Shown in pieces: positions 40,501 to 47,328 of a stretch of DNA of 64,000 bases. The stretch comes from Hyphomicrobiaceae bacterium. Its GTDB lineage: Bacteria > Pseudomonadota > Alphaproteobacteria > Rhizobiales > Devosiaceae. A model generated the notes under the pieces. It was not told where the DNA came from and searched no databases. It saw nothing but the letters and a program-made list of their open reading frames with translations. The stretch is from assembly GCA_020638065.1 (NCBI GenBank), contig JACKJG010000004.1, positions 186,001 through 250,000 of the forward strand. The letters run 5' to 3'. Positions within the stretch are counted from its first letter, which is position 1, and each line of letters begins with the position of its first letter. A program made the translations under genes and the position numbers.

Positions 40501-43500
40501 ACGAGAGCGGGGTCTCTGCGATCTCTGATAGTGACGCCACTCTGGACGCCGTCGACGAGAACAGCGCCATCGGCACCTCTGTGGGCGTGACCGCCTTTGC
40601 CTCGGATGCCGACGGCACGGACTCCGTGACCTATTCGCTGAGCAACGATGCCGGCGGGCTCTTCACCATCGATGCCAATACCGGCGAGGTCAGTGTCGCG
40701 GGCTCCCTCGATCGCGAGACAGCGGCAAGCTACGATATCGAGGTCACCGCGACCTCGACCGATGGCAGCACCTCGACCAAGACCTTCACCATTGCCCTCA
40801 ACGACCAGGACGAGTTCGATGTCGGTCCGGTCAGTGACAGCGATGCCGGCGCCAACACATTGGCCGAAGATGCCGCTGCGGGAACCGCGGTCGGTGTTGT
40901 GGCTTCTGCAAGTGACGCCGATGCCACCACCAATGCCATCACCTACTCCGTTGATGACAGCCGCTTCACTGTCGATCCGGACGGCACCGTCCGTGTCGCC
41001 TCCGGCGCTTCGTTCGACTACGAGACCGAGACCTCGATCGATATCGTCGTGACCGCAACCTCGGCCGACGGCTCCTCCTCCAACCAGACCTTCACCCTCG
41101 ACGTCACCGATGTGAACGAGAGCGGGGTCTCTGCGATCTCTGATAGTGACGCCACTCTGGACGCCGTCGACGAGAACAGCGCCATCGGCACCTCTGTGGG
41201 CGTGACCGCCTTTGCCTCGGATGCCGACGGCACCGATAGCGTCACTTACAGTCTCACCAACGATGCCGGCGGGCTCTTCACCATCGATGCCAATACCGGC
41301 GAGGTCAGTGTCGCGGGCTCCCTCGATCGCGAGAGTGCGGCAAGCTACGATATCGAGGTCACCGCGACCTCGACCGATGGCAGCACCTCGACAAAGACCT
41401 TCACCATTGCCCTCAACGACCAGGACGAGTTCGATGTCGGGCCGGTCAGTGACAGTGATGCCGGTGCCAACACATTGGCCGAAGATGCCGCTGCGGGAAC
41501 CGCGGTCGGTGTTGTGGCTTCTGCAAGTGACGCCGACGCCACCACCAATGCCATCACCTATTCCGTTGATGACAGCCGCTTCACAGTCGATCCGGACGGT
41601 ACCGTTCGTGTCGCCTCCGGCGCTTCGTTCGACTACGAGACCGAGAGCTCGATCGATATCGTCGTGACCGCAACCTCGGCCGATGGCTCCTCCTCCAACC
41701 AGACCTTCACCCTCGACGTCACCGATGTGAACGAGAGCGGGGTCTCTGCGATCTCTGATAGTGACGCCACTCTGGACGCCGTCGACGAGAACAGCGCCAT
41801 CGGCACCTCTGTGGGCGTGACCGCCTTTGCCTCGGATGCCGACGGCACCGATAGCGTCACTTACAGTCTCACCAACGATGCCGGCGGGCTCTTCACCATC
41901 GATGCCAATACCGGCGAGGTCAGTGTCGCGGGCTCCCTCGATCGCGAGAGTGCGGCAAGCTACGATATCGAGGTCACCGCGACCTCGACCGATGGCAGCA
42001 CCTCGACCAAGACCTTCACCATTGCCCTCAACGACCAGGACGAGTTCGATGTCGGTCCGGTCAGTGACAGCGATGCCGGCGCCAACACATTGGCCGAAGA
42101 TGCCGCTGCGGGAACCGCGGTCGGTGTTGTGGCTTCTGCAAGTGACGCCGATGCCACCACCAATGCCATCACCTACTCCGTTGATGACAGCCGCTTCACT
42201 GTCGATCCGGACGGCACCGTCCGTGTCGCCTCCGGCGCCTCGTTCGACTACGAGACCGAGACCTCGATCGATATCGTCGTGACCGCAACCTCTGCCGATG
42301 GTTCCTCCTCCAACCAGACCTTCACCCTCGACGTCACCGATGTGAACGAGAGCGGGGTCTCTGCGATCTCTGATAGTGACGCCACTCTGGACGCCGTCGA
42401 CGAGAACAGCGCCATCGGCACCTCTGTGGGCGTGACCGCCTTTGCCTCGGATGCCGACGGCACGGACTCCGTGACCTATTCGCTGAGCAACGATGCCGGC
42501 GGGCTCTTCACCATCGATGCCAATACCGGCGAGGTCAGTGTCGCGGGCTCCCTCGATCGCGAGACAGCGGCAAGCTACGATATCGAGGTCACCGCGACCT
42601 CGACCGATGGCAGCACCTCGACCAAGACCTTCACCATTGCCCTCAACGACCAGGACGAGTTCGATGTCGGGCCGGTCAGTGACAGCGATGCCGGCGCCAA
42701 CACATTGGCCGAAGATGCCGCTGCGGGAACCGCGGTCGGTGTTGTGGCTTCTGCAAGTGACGCCGATGCCACCACCAATGCCATCACCTACTCCGTTGAT
42801 GACAGCCGCTTCACTGTCGATCCGGACGGCACCGTCCGTGTCGCCTCCGGCGCCTCGTTCGACTACGAGACCGAGACCTCGATCGATATCGTCGTGACCG
42901 CAACCTCGGCCGACGGCTCCTCCTCCAACCAGACCTTCACCCTCGACGTCACCGATGTGAACGAGAGCGGGGTCTCTGCGATCTCTGATAGTGACGCCAC
43001 TCTGGACGCCGTCGACGAGAACAGCGCCATCGGCACCTCTGTGGGCGTGACCGCCTTTGCCTCGGATGCCGACGGCACGGACTCCGTGACCTATTCGCTG
43101 AGCAACGATGCCGGCGGGCTCTTCACCATCGATGCCAATACCGGCGAGGTCAGTGTCGCGGGCTCCCTCGATCGCGAGAGTGCGGCAAGCTACGATATCG
43201 AGGTCACCGCGACCTCGACCGATGGCAGCACCTCGACCAAGACCTTCACCATTGCCCTCAACGACCAGGACGAGTTCGATGTCGGGCCGGTCAGTGACAG
43301 CGATGCCGGCGCCAACACATTGGCCGAAGATGCCGCTGCGGGAACCGCGGTCGGTGTTGTGGCTTCTGCAAGTGACGCCGATGCCACCACCAATGCCATC
43401 ACCTACTCCGTTGATGACAGCCGCTTCACTGTCGATCCGGACGGCACCGTCCGTGTCGCCTCCGGCGCCTCGTTCGACTACGAGACCGAGACCTCGATCG

Positions 43501-46500
43501 ATATCGTCGTGACCGCAACCTCGGCCGATGGCTCCTCCTCCAACCAGACCTTTACCCTCGACGTCACCGATGTGAACGAGGCGCCGACGGACATGGAATT
43601 CACAGGCGATCAGTCGACCGCCGACAAGCAGGTCCTTAGCCTCAACGACGGCGAAAACGACCAGTACGCAGCAGCTTCGAATTTCAGCGACTTCCCGACT
43701 AGCGCCATTTCGTTCGAAGTGATGATGAATGCGGACTATTCGAACATCCATGTCAATGGCAGCCCGATCGTCTCGTACGATGCGAACAGCCACCCTAACG
43801 AATTCACCATCCTCGCGCGCGCTGACGACTACGCGACCAACCCCGGCGGCCTATCGGTCTATATCAACAATCAGGTCGTGGAAGTCCCCAACCTCGCTTC
43901 CGGTCTCTATGACGGCACCGATCACCGCTTCTCGGTAACCTGGCAAAGTTCGACCGGCACGCTCAAGATCTATGTCGACGGTCAGCAGGAATATACGACC
44001 ACTGTAAAACAGGGCACCACTCTGGCCACCGGTGGGACTCTGGTGTTCGGCCAGGAACAGGACTCGGTCGGCGGCAGTTTCAACACCGATCAGATCTTCG
44101 TTGGCACGATGGATGACATCCGGCTCTTCAGTGACGTGCGCACTGCAACCGAAATCTCGGACAATGCAGATTCGCCGATCGCCGACCCCTCCTCCGAACA
44201 GGGCCTGGTCTCCAACTGGCAGATGACCGACAATGGCAGCGGCAAGATCGAAGACCTTGCCGGCTCGCATGATTTGACCCTGTCGGGTGGCGCAACGCTG
44301 ATTGGCGACACCTACATGACCGCCGGCACTGTCGTGGGCGATGTTTCCTCGGTCACCGATCCGGATACTGGCGACACCTTCACCTATTCCTTGCTTGACG
44401 ATGCAGGTGGAAAATACGTGATCGACGCCAATACCGGCGAAATCAAGCTCGCAGCCGATCACGACCTCACAGGCACCGTCGACAGCGACACGGTGACGGT
44501 TCAGGTGATGGATGCGGGCGGCAACACCTATTCCGAGACAGTCGGCATCGTTCTGGGAACGGACGGGTCGGACACCATCACCGGCACCAGCAATGCAGAC
44601 ATCATCTATGCGGGCGATGCCAATGACGGTCAGGCGGCAGCGGCCAATTCGGTCTCGGTCACCAACAACAGCTTTGAGACCCAGAATCTCAATAACGCCA
44701 CCTCGCAGAGCGGGGCGCCAACAGGATGGTCCGGCACTGGCACCGTTGGCGTTCGCGACACCGACGGCTCCGAAATTACGGGCGGATCTGGCGAAAACGC
44801 TGCCTACACCAACGACAATTCGACGATCAGTCAGATACTTTCCACGAGTTTCGATTCAGCGAACAACTACGACGTCTCGTTGAAAGTTGGCATCCTGAAC
44901 GGTTCGTCGAACACGCCCTACGTGGTCAACATCTACGCGGGCTCGACATTGATCGGAACGTATTCAGCCACCATCAGTTCGGGAAGCGCGGGCACCTACC
45001 AGACGGTTAGCTTCAATGTCGATGGCACCGGCCTTGAAGCCTATGACGGGCAATCGCTGAAGATAGAATTGGGCAAGAACTCTACGACCGGCGGCGCGGT
45101 CTATTTTGACAACGTTCAGGTCACTGAAAACGTGCCGGAAATCGTTGGTGGAGACACAATCGACGCCGGGGCCGGAAACGACACGATCTACGGCAGTTCC
45201 GGCGACGACATTGTCAGCGCCGGCACTGGAGACGATTACGCCTATCTCGGCGACGGCGACGACACTTTCGACACGACCAGCGGCTCCTCGGATGACAATG
45301 ACGGCGCCGATTATGTGGACGGCGGCGCGGGCAACGATACGATCTGGGCGGGTGGTGACGACGACACCATTTTCGGTGGTGCAGGCGATGACACGCTCTC
45401 GGGCGAAGCGGGAAATGACACGATCGACGGCGGAGATGGCACCGATACCGCGATATATACCGGAAACCGTACCGACTACGATGTGACCTTCGACGGCACG
45501 AATTTCACGATTACCGACCTGAGATCGGGTTCGCCGGACGGAACCGACACAGTCGCCAACGTTGAGAATTTCCTGTTTGCGGACGGAACGGTCACGGCAG
45601 ACAACCTGATTGCCAACGTCGCGCCGACCGACATGACCTTTGCCGCCGACGCGACCTTCATGGACAACAAGCTCGCCGCGTCGCTGGACATCAATGCATC
45701 CGGATCGGGCTTGACGGCATCTTCCGGCATGGACATTGATAATCAGACCCAGTTCACCGTCGAGCTGAAAGTCAATTTCGCCTCCATCCCCGGCTCGGGC
45801 TACGGCGGCGATCTGTTCAGCCAGTGTGACTCCTGGGACCAGAATGGCTGTTTCCTGAACATCTATGATGGCCAGATCGGCTACAATCAGTATAGCGGCG
45901 GCAGCTGGCAAGGCGGCGCCTATTCGTCAGCAGGAGTTCTGACGCCGGGTGTTGATTATACGATCTCGCTCGTGGTCAACAGCGGAACTGCCACAATCTA
46001 CGTCGACGGCGTGCAGGTGGCCAGCGGCTCGGTCCCATCCCCGATGGCCAATTCGTCAGCACCCATGTCGTTCCTCAACAATGCCGATGCCTCGGTCACC
46101 GAAATCCGGGTTTGGGACCCTGCCCTCTCGCAGTCCCAAATCCAGGCAAATCTAGATGCGGACCTGACGACCGGTTCGCAAACCGGGCTGATGGGCTTGT
46201 ACACATTTGACGAAGGTTCGGGGTCCACAGTTTTCGACCAGACTTCTGGCGGACACAATCTCACGCTGAACAGCGCCGAATCGACGTGGGTTGCAGGAAC
46301 CGATATTGCAGACGGCTCTGTCATCGGATCGGTCAGCTCCGTGACTGACCTGACCTATGGTGACACGCACACCTTCTCCCTCATCGATGATGCCGGTGGC
46401 AAATTCGCCATCGACGCCAATACCGGTGACATCTCGATTGTCGGCAACCACGATACCTCCTCGGCCTACAGTGACACAATTACGGTCAAGGCCACCGACT

Positions 46501-47183
46501 CTCATGGCGCGACCTATACCGAAACGGTCGGCATTCAGATCGGAACGGACGGCGCAGACACATTGATCGGCACGGCTGGCACTGACATTTTCCAGGGCGG
46601 TGACGGAGACGACACGATACGGCTGTCCTCCGGTGCAGATTCCATTGAAGGCGGATCGGGTCATGATGTGCTCGACGTCTGGGACGAAGGCGGCGTGACA
46701 ATCGACCTGCAGGCCGGCACGGTCACCGGCGGGGATTCTGACGGAACGACGATCTCGGGGATCGAAGAGGTTTGGGGAAGTGCTGCCGGCGACACCATCA
46801 TCGGCGCGGATGACACCGGCGAAACGATCTACGGCTATTCTGGCGACGACGTCATTCAGGGCGGCGGCGGAAATGACGACCTCTACGGCGAAGCCGGAAA
46901 CGATGAGTTTGTCATTGGTATCGGCGACGGGGATGACAACATCTATGGCGGCTCCGCCGGAGGCTGGACCGACCAGATCACCCTGACAGGAATGGACGGT
47001 GCCGTGACCATCAACGGTAGCGTCGTCGAAGGGAATGGCTGGACCATGACGCTCGACTCTGGCTCTTCGATTGTTTCCCAGAACGGCGAAAGCCTGACGC
47101 TGAGCGACGATTCCTCCGGCACGATCGTCTTTGATGATGGCGCCGTCGCAACGTTCCACCAAATCGAACAGATCAACTGGTAA
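31548..47183 (+). CDS. Giant RTX/cadherin-like repeat adhesin, type I secretion substrate (5211 aa)
   Basis: A very acidic, Ser/Thr/Asp-rich 5211-residue surface protein without a Sec signal. Residues 1-210 are a disordered Pro/Ala/acidic segment. Residues about 220-526 are three cadherin-like domains of 103 residues. Residues 527-4011 are 17 tandem units of 205 residues, each two beta-sandwich domains with calcium-type ends (NDQDEFD, TDVNESG). The C-terminal 1200 residues carry a LamG/pentraxin-like domain (about 4030-4210), a cadherin-like domain, a carbohydrate-binding-like domain (about 4365-4530), RTX nonapeptides such as GGAGDDTLSGEAGNDTI (about 4535-4640), a second LamG-like domain (about 4700-4880), another cadherin-like domain, and more RTX repeats to about 5140, with the secretion signal at the end. 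Domain order equals BapA/LapA-type biofilm adhesins: the repeats are a stalk and the C-terminus the exposed tip. The neighbouring TolC, ABC and HlyD genes are its exporter. Confidence 0.93.
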   Translation: MDLDENINHDEEERKRQLADQPQPKAHLEPTKDALGNETLRPTVLNADAAGAPAVAANISSFFAFDRASADDSASAPQRNANTSEEPALSPQEQPLPADLDRPEHIEAAPAAILQRNHAPKPRAEQPGDRPTPQESHHDAAPAPSMFQTAEASAASGTAFAAQTDTNSDDTESSGSEPGPVDLVISMPDPATDETPQSSDPDDDGNDDKGGDTDPIQVTIGAISDVDNAANNVSEHARIGDTVGITAFAVDKNQGDDVTYTLSNDADGLFAIDPVTGEVTVAGPLDFESASSHTITVTAISSDGSSTSKSFTVGVTGENDFDVSPISDSDKAANSVAENAAIGTSVGITAFASDADGTDSVTYSLADDAGGLFAVDPDTGEVTVAGALDFESVSSHTIIVTATSSDGSTSSKSFTIGVTDQNEFSVSPISDTDKSANLVGESASVGTPVGITAFSSDADGSDNVTYELTDDAGGLFQIDPNTGEVTVAGGLDFETASSHTIIVTATSSDGSTTSKSFTINVADENDFSISPISDSDGSINNVDENSAVGTSVGVTAFASDADGTDSVTYSLTNDAGGLFTIDANTGEVSVAGSLDRESAASYDIEVTATSTDGSTSTKTFTIALNDQDEFDVGPVSDSDAGANTLAEDAAAGTAVGVVASASDADATTNAITYSVDDSRFTVDPDGTVRVASGASFDYETESSIDIVVTATSADGSSSNQTFTLDVTDVNESGVSAISDSDATLDAVDENSAIGTSVGVTAFASDADGTDSVTYSLSNDAGGLFTIDANTGEVSVAGSLDRETAASYDIEVTATSTDGSTSTKTFTIALNDQDEFDVGPVSDSDAGANTLAEDAAAGTAVGVVASASDADATTNAITYSVDDSRFTVDPDGTVRVASGASFDYETETSIDIVVTATSADGSSSNQTFTLDVTDVNESGVSAISDSDATLDAVDENSAIGTSVGVTAFASDADGTDSVTYSLSNDAGGLFTIDANTGEVSVAGSLDRETAASYDIEVTATSTDGSTSTKTFTIALNDQDEFDVGPVSDSDAGANTLAEDAAAGTAVGVVASASDADATTNAITYSVDDSRFTVDPDGTVRVASGASFDYETESSIDIVVTATSADGSSSNQTFTLDVTDVNESGVSAISDSDATLDAVDENSAIGTSVGVTAFASDADGTDSVTYSLTNDAGGLFTIDANTGEVSVAGSLDRESAASYDIEVTATSTDGSTSTKTFTIALNDQDEFDVGPVSDSDAGANTLAEDAAAGTAVGVVASASDADATNNAITYSVDDSRFTVDPDGTVRVASGASFDYETETSIDIVVTATSADGSSSNQTFTLDVTDVNESGVSAISDSDATLDAVDENSAIGTSVGVTAFASDADGTDSVTYSLTNDAGGLFTIDANTGEVSVAGSLDRESAASYDIEVTATSTDGSTSTKTFTIALNDQDEFDVGPVSDSDAGANTLAEDAAAGTAVGVVASASDADATTNAITYSVDDSRFTVDPDGTVRVASGASFDYETETSIDIVVTATSADGSSSNQTFTLDVTDVNESGVSAISDSDATLDAVDENSAIGTSVGVTAFASDADGTDSVTYSLSNDAGGLFTIDANTGEVSVAGSLDRETAASYDIEVTATSTDGSTSTKTFTIALNDQDEFDVGPVSDSDAGANTLAEDAAAGTAVGVVASASDADATTNAITYSVDDSRFTVDPDGTVRVASGASFDYETETSIDIVVTATSADGSSSNQTFTLDVTDVNESGVSAISDSDATLDAVDENSAIGTSVGVTAFASDADGTDSVTYSLSNDAGGLFTIDANTGEVSVAGSLDRESAASYDIEVTATSTDGSTSTKTFTIALNDQDEFDVGPVSDSDAGANTLAEDAAAGTAVGVVASASDADATTNAITYSVDDSRFTVDPDGTVRVASGASFDYETETSIDIVVTATSADGSSSNQTFTLDVTDVNESGVSAISDSDATLDAVDENSAIGTSVGVTAFASDADGTDSVTYSLSNDAGGLFTIDANTGEVSVAGSLDRETAASYDIEVTATSTDGSTSTKTFTIALNDQDEFDVGPVSDSDAGANTLAEDAAAGTAVGVVASASDADATTNAITYSVDDSRFTVDPDGTVRVASGASFDYETETSIDIVVTATSADGSSSNQTFTLDVTDVNESGVSAISDSDATLDAVDENSAIGTSVGVTAFASDADGTDSVTYSLSNDAGGLFTIDANTGEVSVAGSLDRESAASYDIEVTATSTDGSTSTKTFTIALNDQDEFDVGPVSDSDAGANTLAEDAAAGTAVGVVASASDADATTNTITYSVDDARFTVDPDGTVRVASGASFDYETETSIDIVVTATSADGSSSNQTFTLDVTDVNESGVSAISDSDATLDAVDENSAIGTSVGVTAFASDADGTDSVTYSLSNDAGGLFTIDANTGEVSVAGSLDRESAASYDIEVTATSTDGSTSTKTFTIALNDQDEFDVGPVSDSDAGANTLAEDAAAGTAVGVVASASDADATTNTITYSVDDARFTVDPDGTVRVASGASFDYETETSIDIVVTATSADGSSSNQTFTLDVTDVNESGVSAISDSDATLDAVDENSAIGTSVGVTAFASDADGTDSVTYSLSNDAGGLFTIDANTGEVSVAGSLDRESAASYDIEVTATSTDGSTSTKTFTIALNDQDEFDVGPVSDSDAGANTLAEDAAAGTAVGVVASASDADATTNAITYSVDDSRFTVDPDGTVRVASGASFDYETESSIDIVVTATSADGSSSNQTFTLDVTDVNESGVSAISDSDATLDAVDENSAIGTSVGVTAFASDADGTDSVTYSLTNDAGGLFTIDANTGEVSVAGSLDRETAASYDIEVTATSTDGSTSTKTFTIALNDQDEFDVGPVSDSDAGANTLAEDAAAGTAVGVVASASDADATNNAITYSVDDSRFTVDPDGTVRVASGASFDYETETSIDIVVTATSADGSSSNQTFTLDVTDVNESGVSAISDSDATLDAVDENSAIGTSVGVTAFASDADGTDSVTYSLSNDAGGLFTIDANTGEVSVAGSLDRETAASYDIEVTATSTDGSTSTKTFTIALNDQDEFDVGPVSDSDAGANTLAEDAAAGTAVGVVASASDADATTNAITYSVDDSRFTVDPDGTVRVASGASFDYETETSIDIVVTATSADGSSSNQTFTLDVTDVNESGVSAISDSDATLDAVDENSAIGTSVGVTAFASDADGTDSVTYSLTNDAGGLFTIDANTGEVSVAGSLDRESAASYDIEVTATSTDGSTSTKTFTIALNDQDEFDVGPVSDSDAGANTLAEDAAAGTAVGVVASASDADATTNAITYSVDDSRFTVDPDGTVRVASGASFDYETESSIDIVVTATSADGSSSNQTFTLDVTDVNESGVSAISDSDATLDAVDENSAIGTSVGVTAFASDADGTDSVTYSLTNDAGGLFTIDANTGEVSVAGSLDRESAASYDIEVTATSTDGSTSTKTFTIALNDQDEFDVGPVSDSDAGANTLAEDAAAGTAVGVVASASDADATTNAITYSVDDSRFTVDPDGTVRVASGASFDYETETSIDIVVTATSADGSSSNQTFTLDVTDVNESGVSAISDSDATLDAVDENSAIGTSVGVTAFASDADGTDSVTYSLSNDAGGLFTIDANTGEVSVAGSLDRETAASYDIEVTATSTDGSTSTKTFTIALNDQDEFDVGPVSDSDAGANTLAEDAAAGTAVGVVASASDADATTNAITYSVDDSRFTVDPDGTVRVASGASFDYETETSIDIVVTATSADGSSSNQTFTLDVTDVNESGVSAISDSDATLDAVDENSAIGTSVGVTAFASDADGTDSVTYSLSNDAGGLFTIDANTGEVSVAGSLDRESAASYDIEVTATSTDGSTSTKTFTIALNDQDEFDVGPVSDSDAGANTLAEDAAAGTAVGVVASASDADATTNAITYSVDDSRFTVDPDGTVRVASGASFDYETETSIDIVVTATSADGSSSNQTFTLDVTDVNEAPTDMEFTGDQSTADKQVLSLNDGENDQYAAASNFSDFPTSAISFEVMMNADYSNIHVNGSPIVSYDANSHPNEFTILARADDYATNPGGLSVYINNQVVEVPNLASGLYDGTDHRFSVTWQSSTGTLKIYVDGQQEYTTTVKQGTTLATGGTLVFGQEQDSVGGSFNTDQIFVGTMDDIRLFSDVRTATEISDNADSPIADPSSEQGLVSNWQMTDNGSGKIEDLAGSHDLTLSGGATLIGDTYMTAGTVVGDVSSVTDPDTGDTFTYSLLDDAGGKYVIDANTGEIKLAADHDLTGTVDSDTVTVQVMDAGGNTYSETVGIVLGTDGSDTITGTSNADIIYAGDANDGQAAAANSVSVTNNSFETQNLNNATSQSGAPTGWSGTGTVGVRDTDGSEITGGSGENAAYTNDNSTISQILSTSFDSANNYDVSLKVGILNGSSNTPYVVNIYAGSTLIGTYSATISSGSAGTYQTVSFNVDGTGLEAYDGQSLKIELGKNSTTGGAVYFDNVQVTENVPEIVGGDTIDAGAGNDTIYGSSGDDIVSAGTGDDYAYLGDGDDTFDTTSGSSDDNDGADYVDGGAGNDTIWAGGDDDTIFGGAGDDTLSGEAGNDTIDGGDGTDTAIYTGNRTDYDVTFDGTNFTITDLRSGSPDGTDTVANVENFLFADGTVTADNLIANVAPTDMTFAADATFMDNKLAASLDINASGSGLTASSGMDIDNQTQFTVELKVNFASIPGSGYGGDLFSQCDSWDQNGCFLNIYDGQIGYNQYSGGSWQGGAYSSAGVLTPGVDYTISLVVNSGTATIYVDGVQVASGSVPSPMANSSAPMSFLNNADASVTEIRVWDPALSQSQIQANLDADLTTGSQTGLMGLYTFDEGSGSTVFDQTSGGHNLTLNSAESTWVAGTDIADGSVIGSVSSVTDLTYGDTHTFSLIDDAGGKFAIDANTGDISIVGNHDTSSAYSDTITVKATDSHGATYTETVGIQIGTDGADTLIGTAGTDIFQGGDGDDTIRLSSGADSIEGGSGHDVLDVWDEGGVTIDLQAGTVTGGDSDGTTISGIEEVWGSAAGDTIIGADDTGETIYGYSGDDVIQGGGGNDDLYGEAGNDEFVIGIGDGDDNIYGGSAGGWTDQITLTGMDGAVTINGSVVEGNGWTMTLDSGSSIVSQNGESLTLSDDSSGTIVFDDGAVATFHQIEQINW
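33126..43580 (+). repeat. 17 tandem direct repeats of exactly 615 bp
   Basis: Equivalent codons recur every 615 bases from 33126 to 43580 with no indel, for example the ISDSD codons at 33141 and 33756, giving 17 whole units of 205 codons. Units are nearly identical in DNA, differing at a handful of positions (SLS/SLT, RET/RES, TTN/TNN, ETE-TS/SS). Units 9 and 10 (38046-39275) carry a more different allele (TTNTI, DDARF) with many silent changes. Such an array can expand, contract or be mis-assembled from short reads. Confidence 0.95.
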
Positions 47184-47202
47184 AGGCCAGATCCCCGGCA
47201 AT

Positions 47203-47220
47203 CCGTGCTTCCACGCACGG
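47203..47220 (+). terminator. Short hairpin after the adhesin gene
   Basis: CCGTGC 47203-47208 pairs with GCACGG 47215-47220 across TTCCAC, then TTTG. Weak T tail, so perhaps partial termination that lowers exporter expression relative to the adhesin. The 145-base gap also contains TTAACGCATTA near 47262, a possible internal promoter for the exporter genes. Confidence 0.4.
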
Positions 47221-47328
47221 TTTGCCGCATCCAAGTTCCCGGTTAAGCTGCGATTTACCTTAACGCATTACTCTCGGATGTGAGTTCGAGTGTATTGCCG
47301 CGGCCTTTCTGCGGCTGAGGATGCGTGT

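Noticed and set aside
33350..43402. Seventeen identical-looking ORFs of about 70 codons (minus) and 134-151 codons (plus, other frame) every 615 bases
   Set aside because: Shadows of the same repeat in other frames, not genes.
33126..43580. Regularly spaced repeats considered as a CRISPR array or satellite
   Set aside because: Units are 615 bp, fully coding and in frame, with no short repeat/unique spacer pattern.
32448..43793. A 3781-codon open frame on the minus strand through the adhesin repeats
   Set aside because: It mirrors the 615-bp periodicity of the plus-strand gene and arises because one repeat happens to lack stops in that frame and is then copied 17 times. It has no start signal or recognisable domain; the plus-strand protein has clear domains and operon context.
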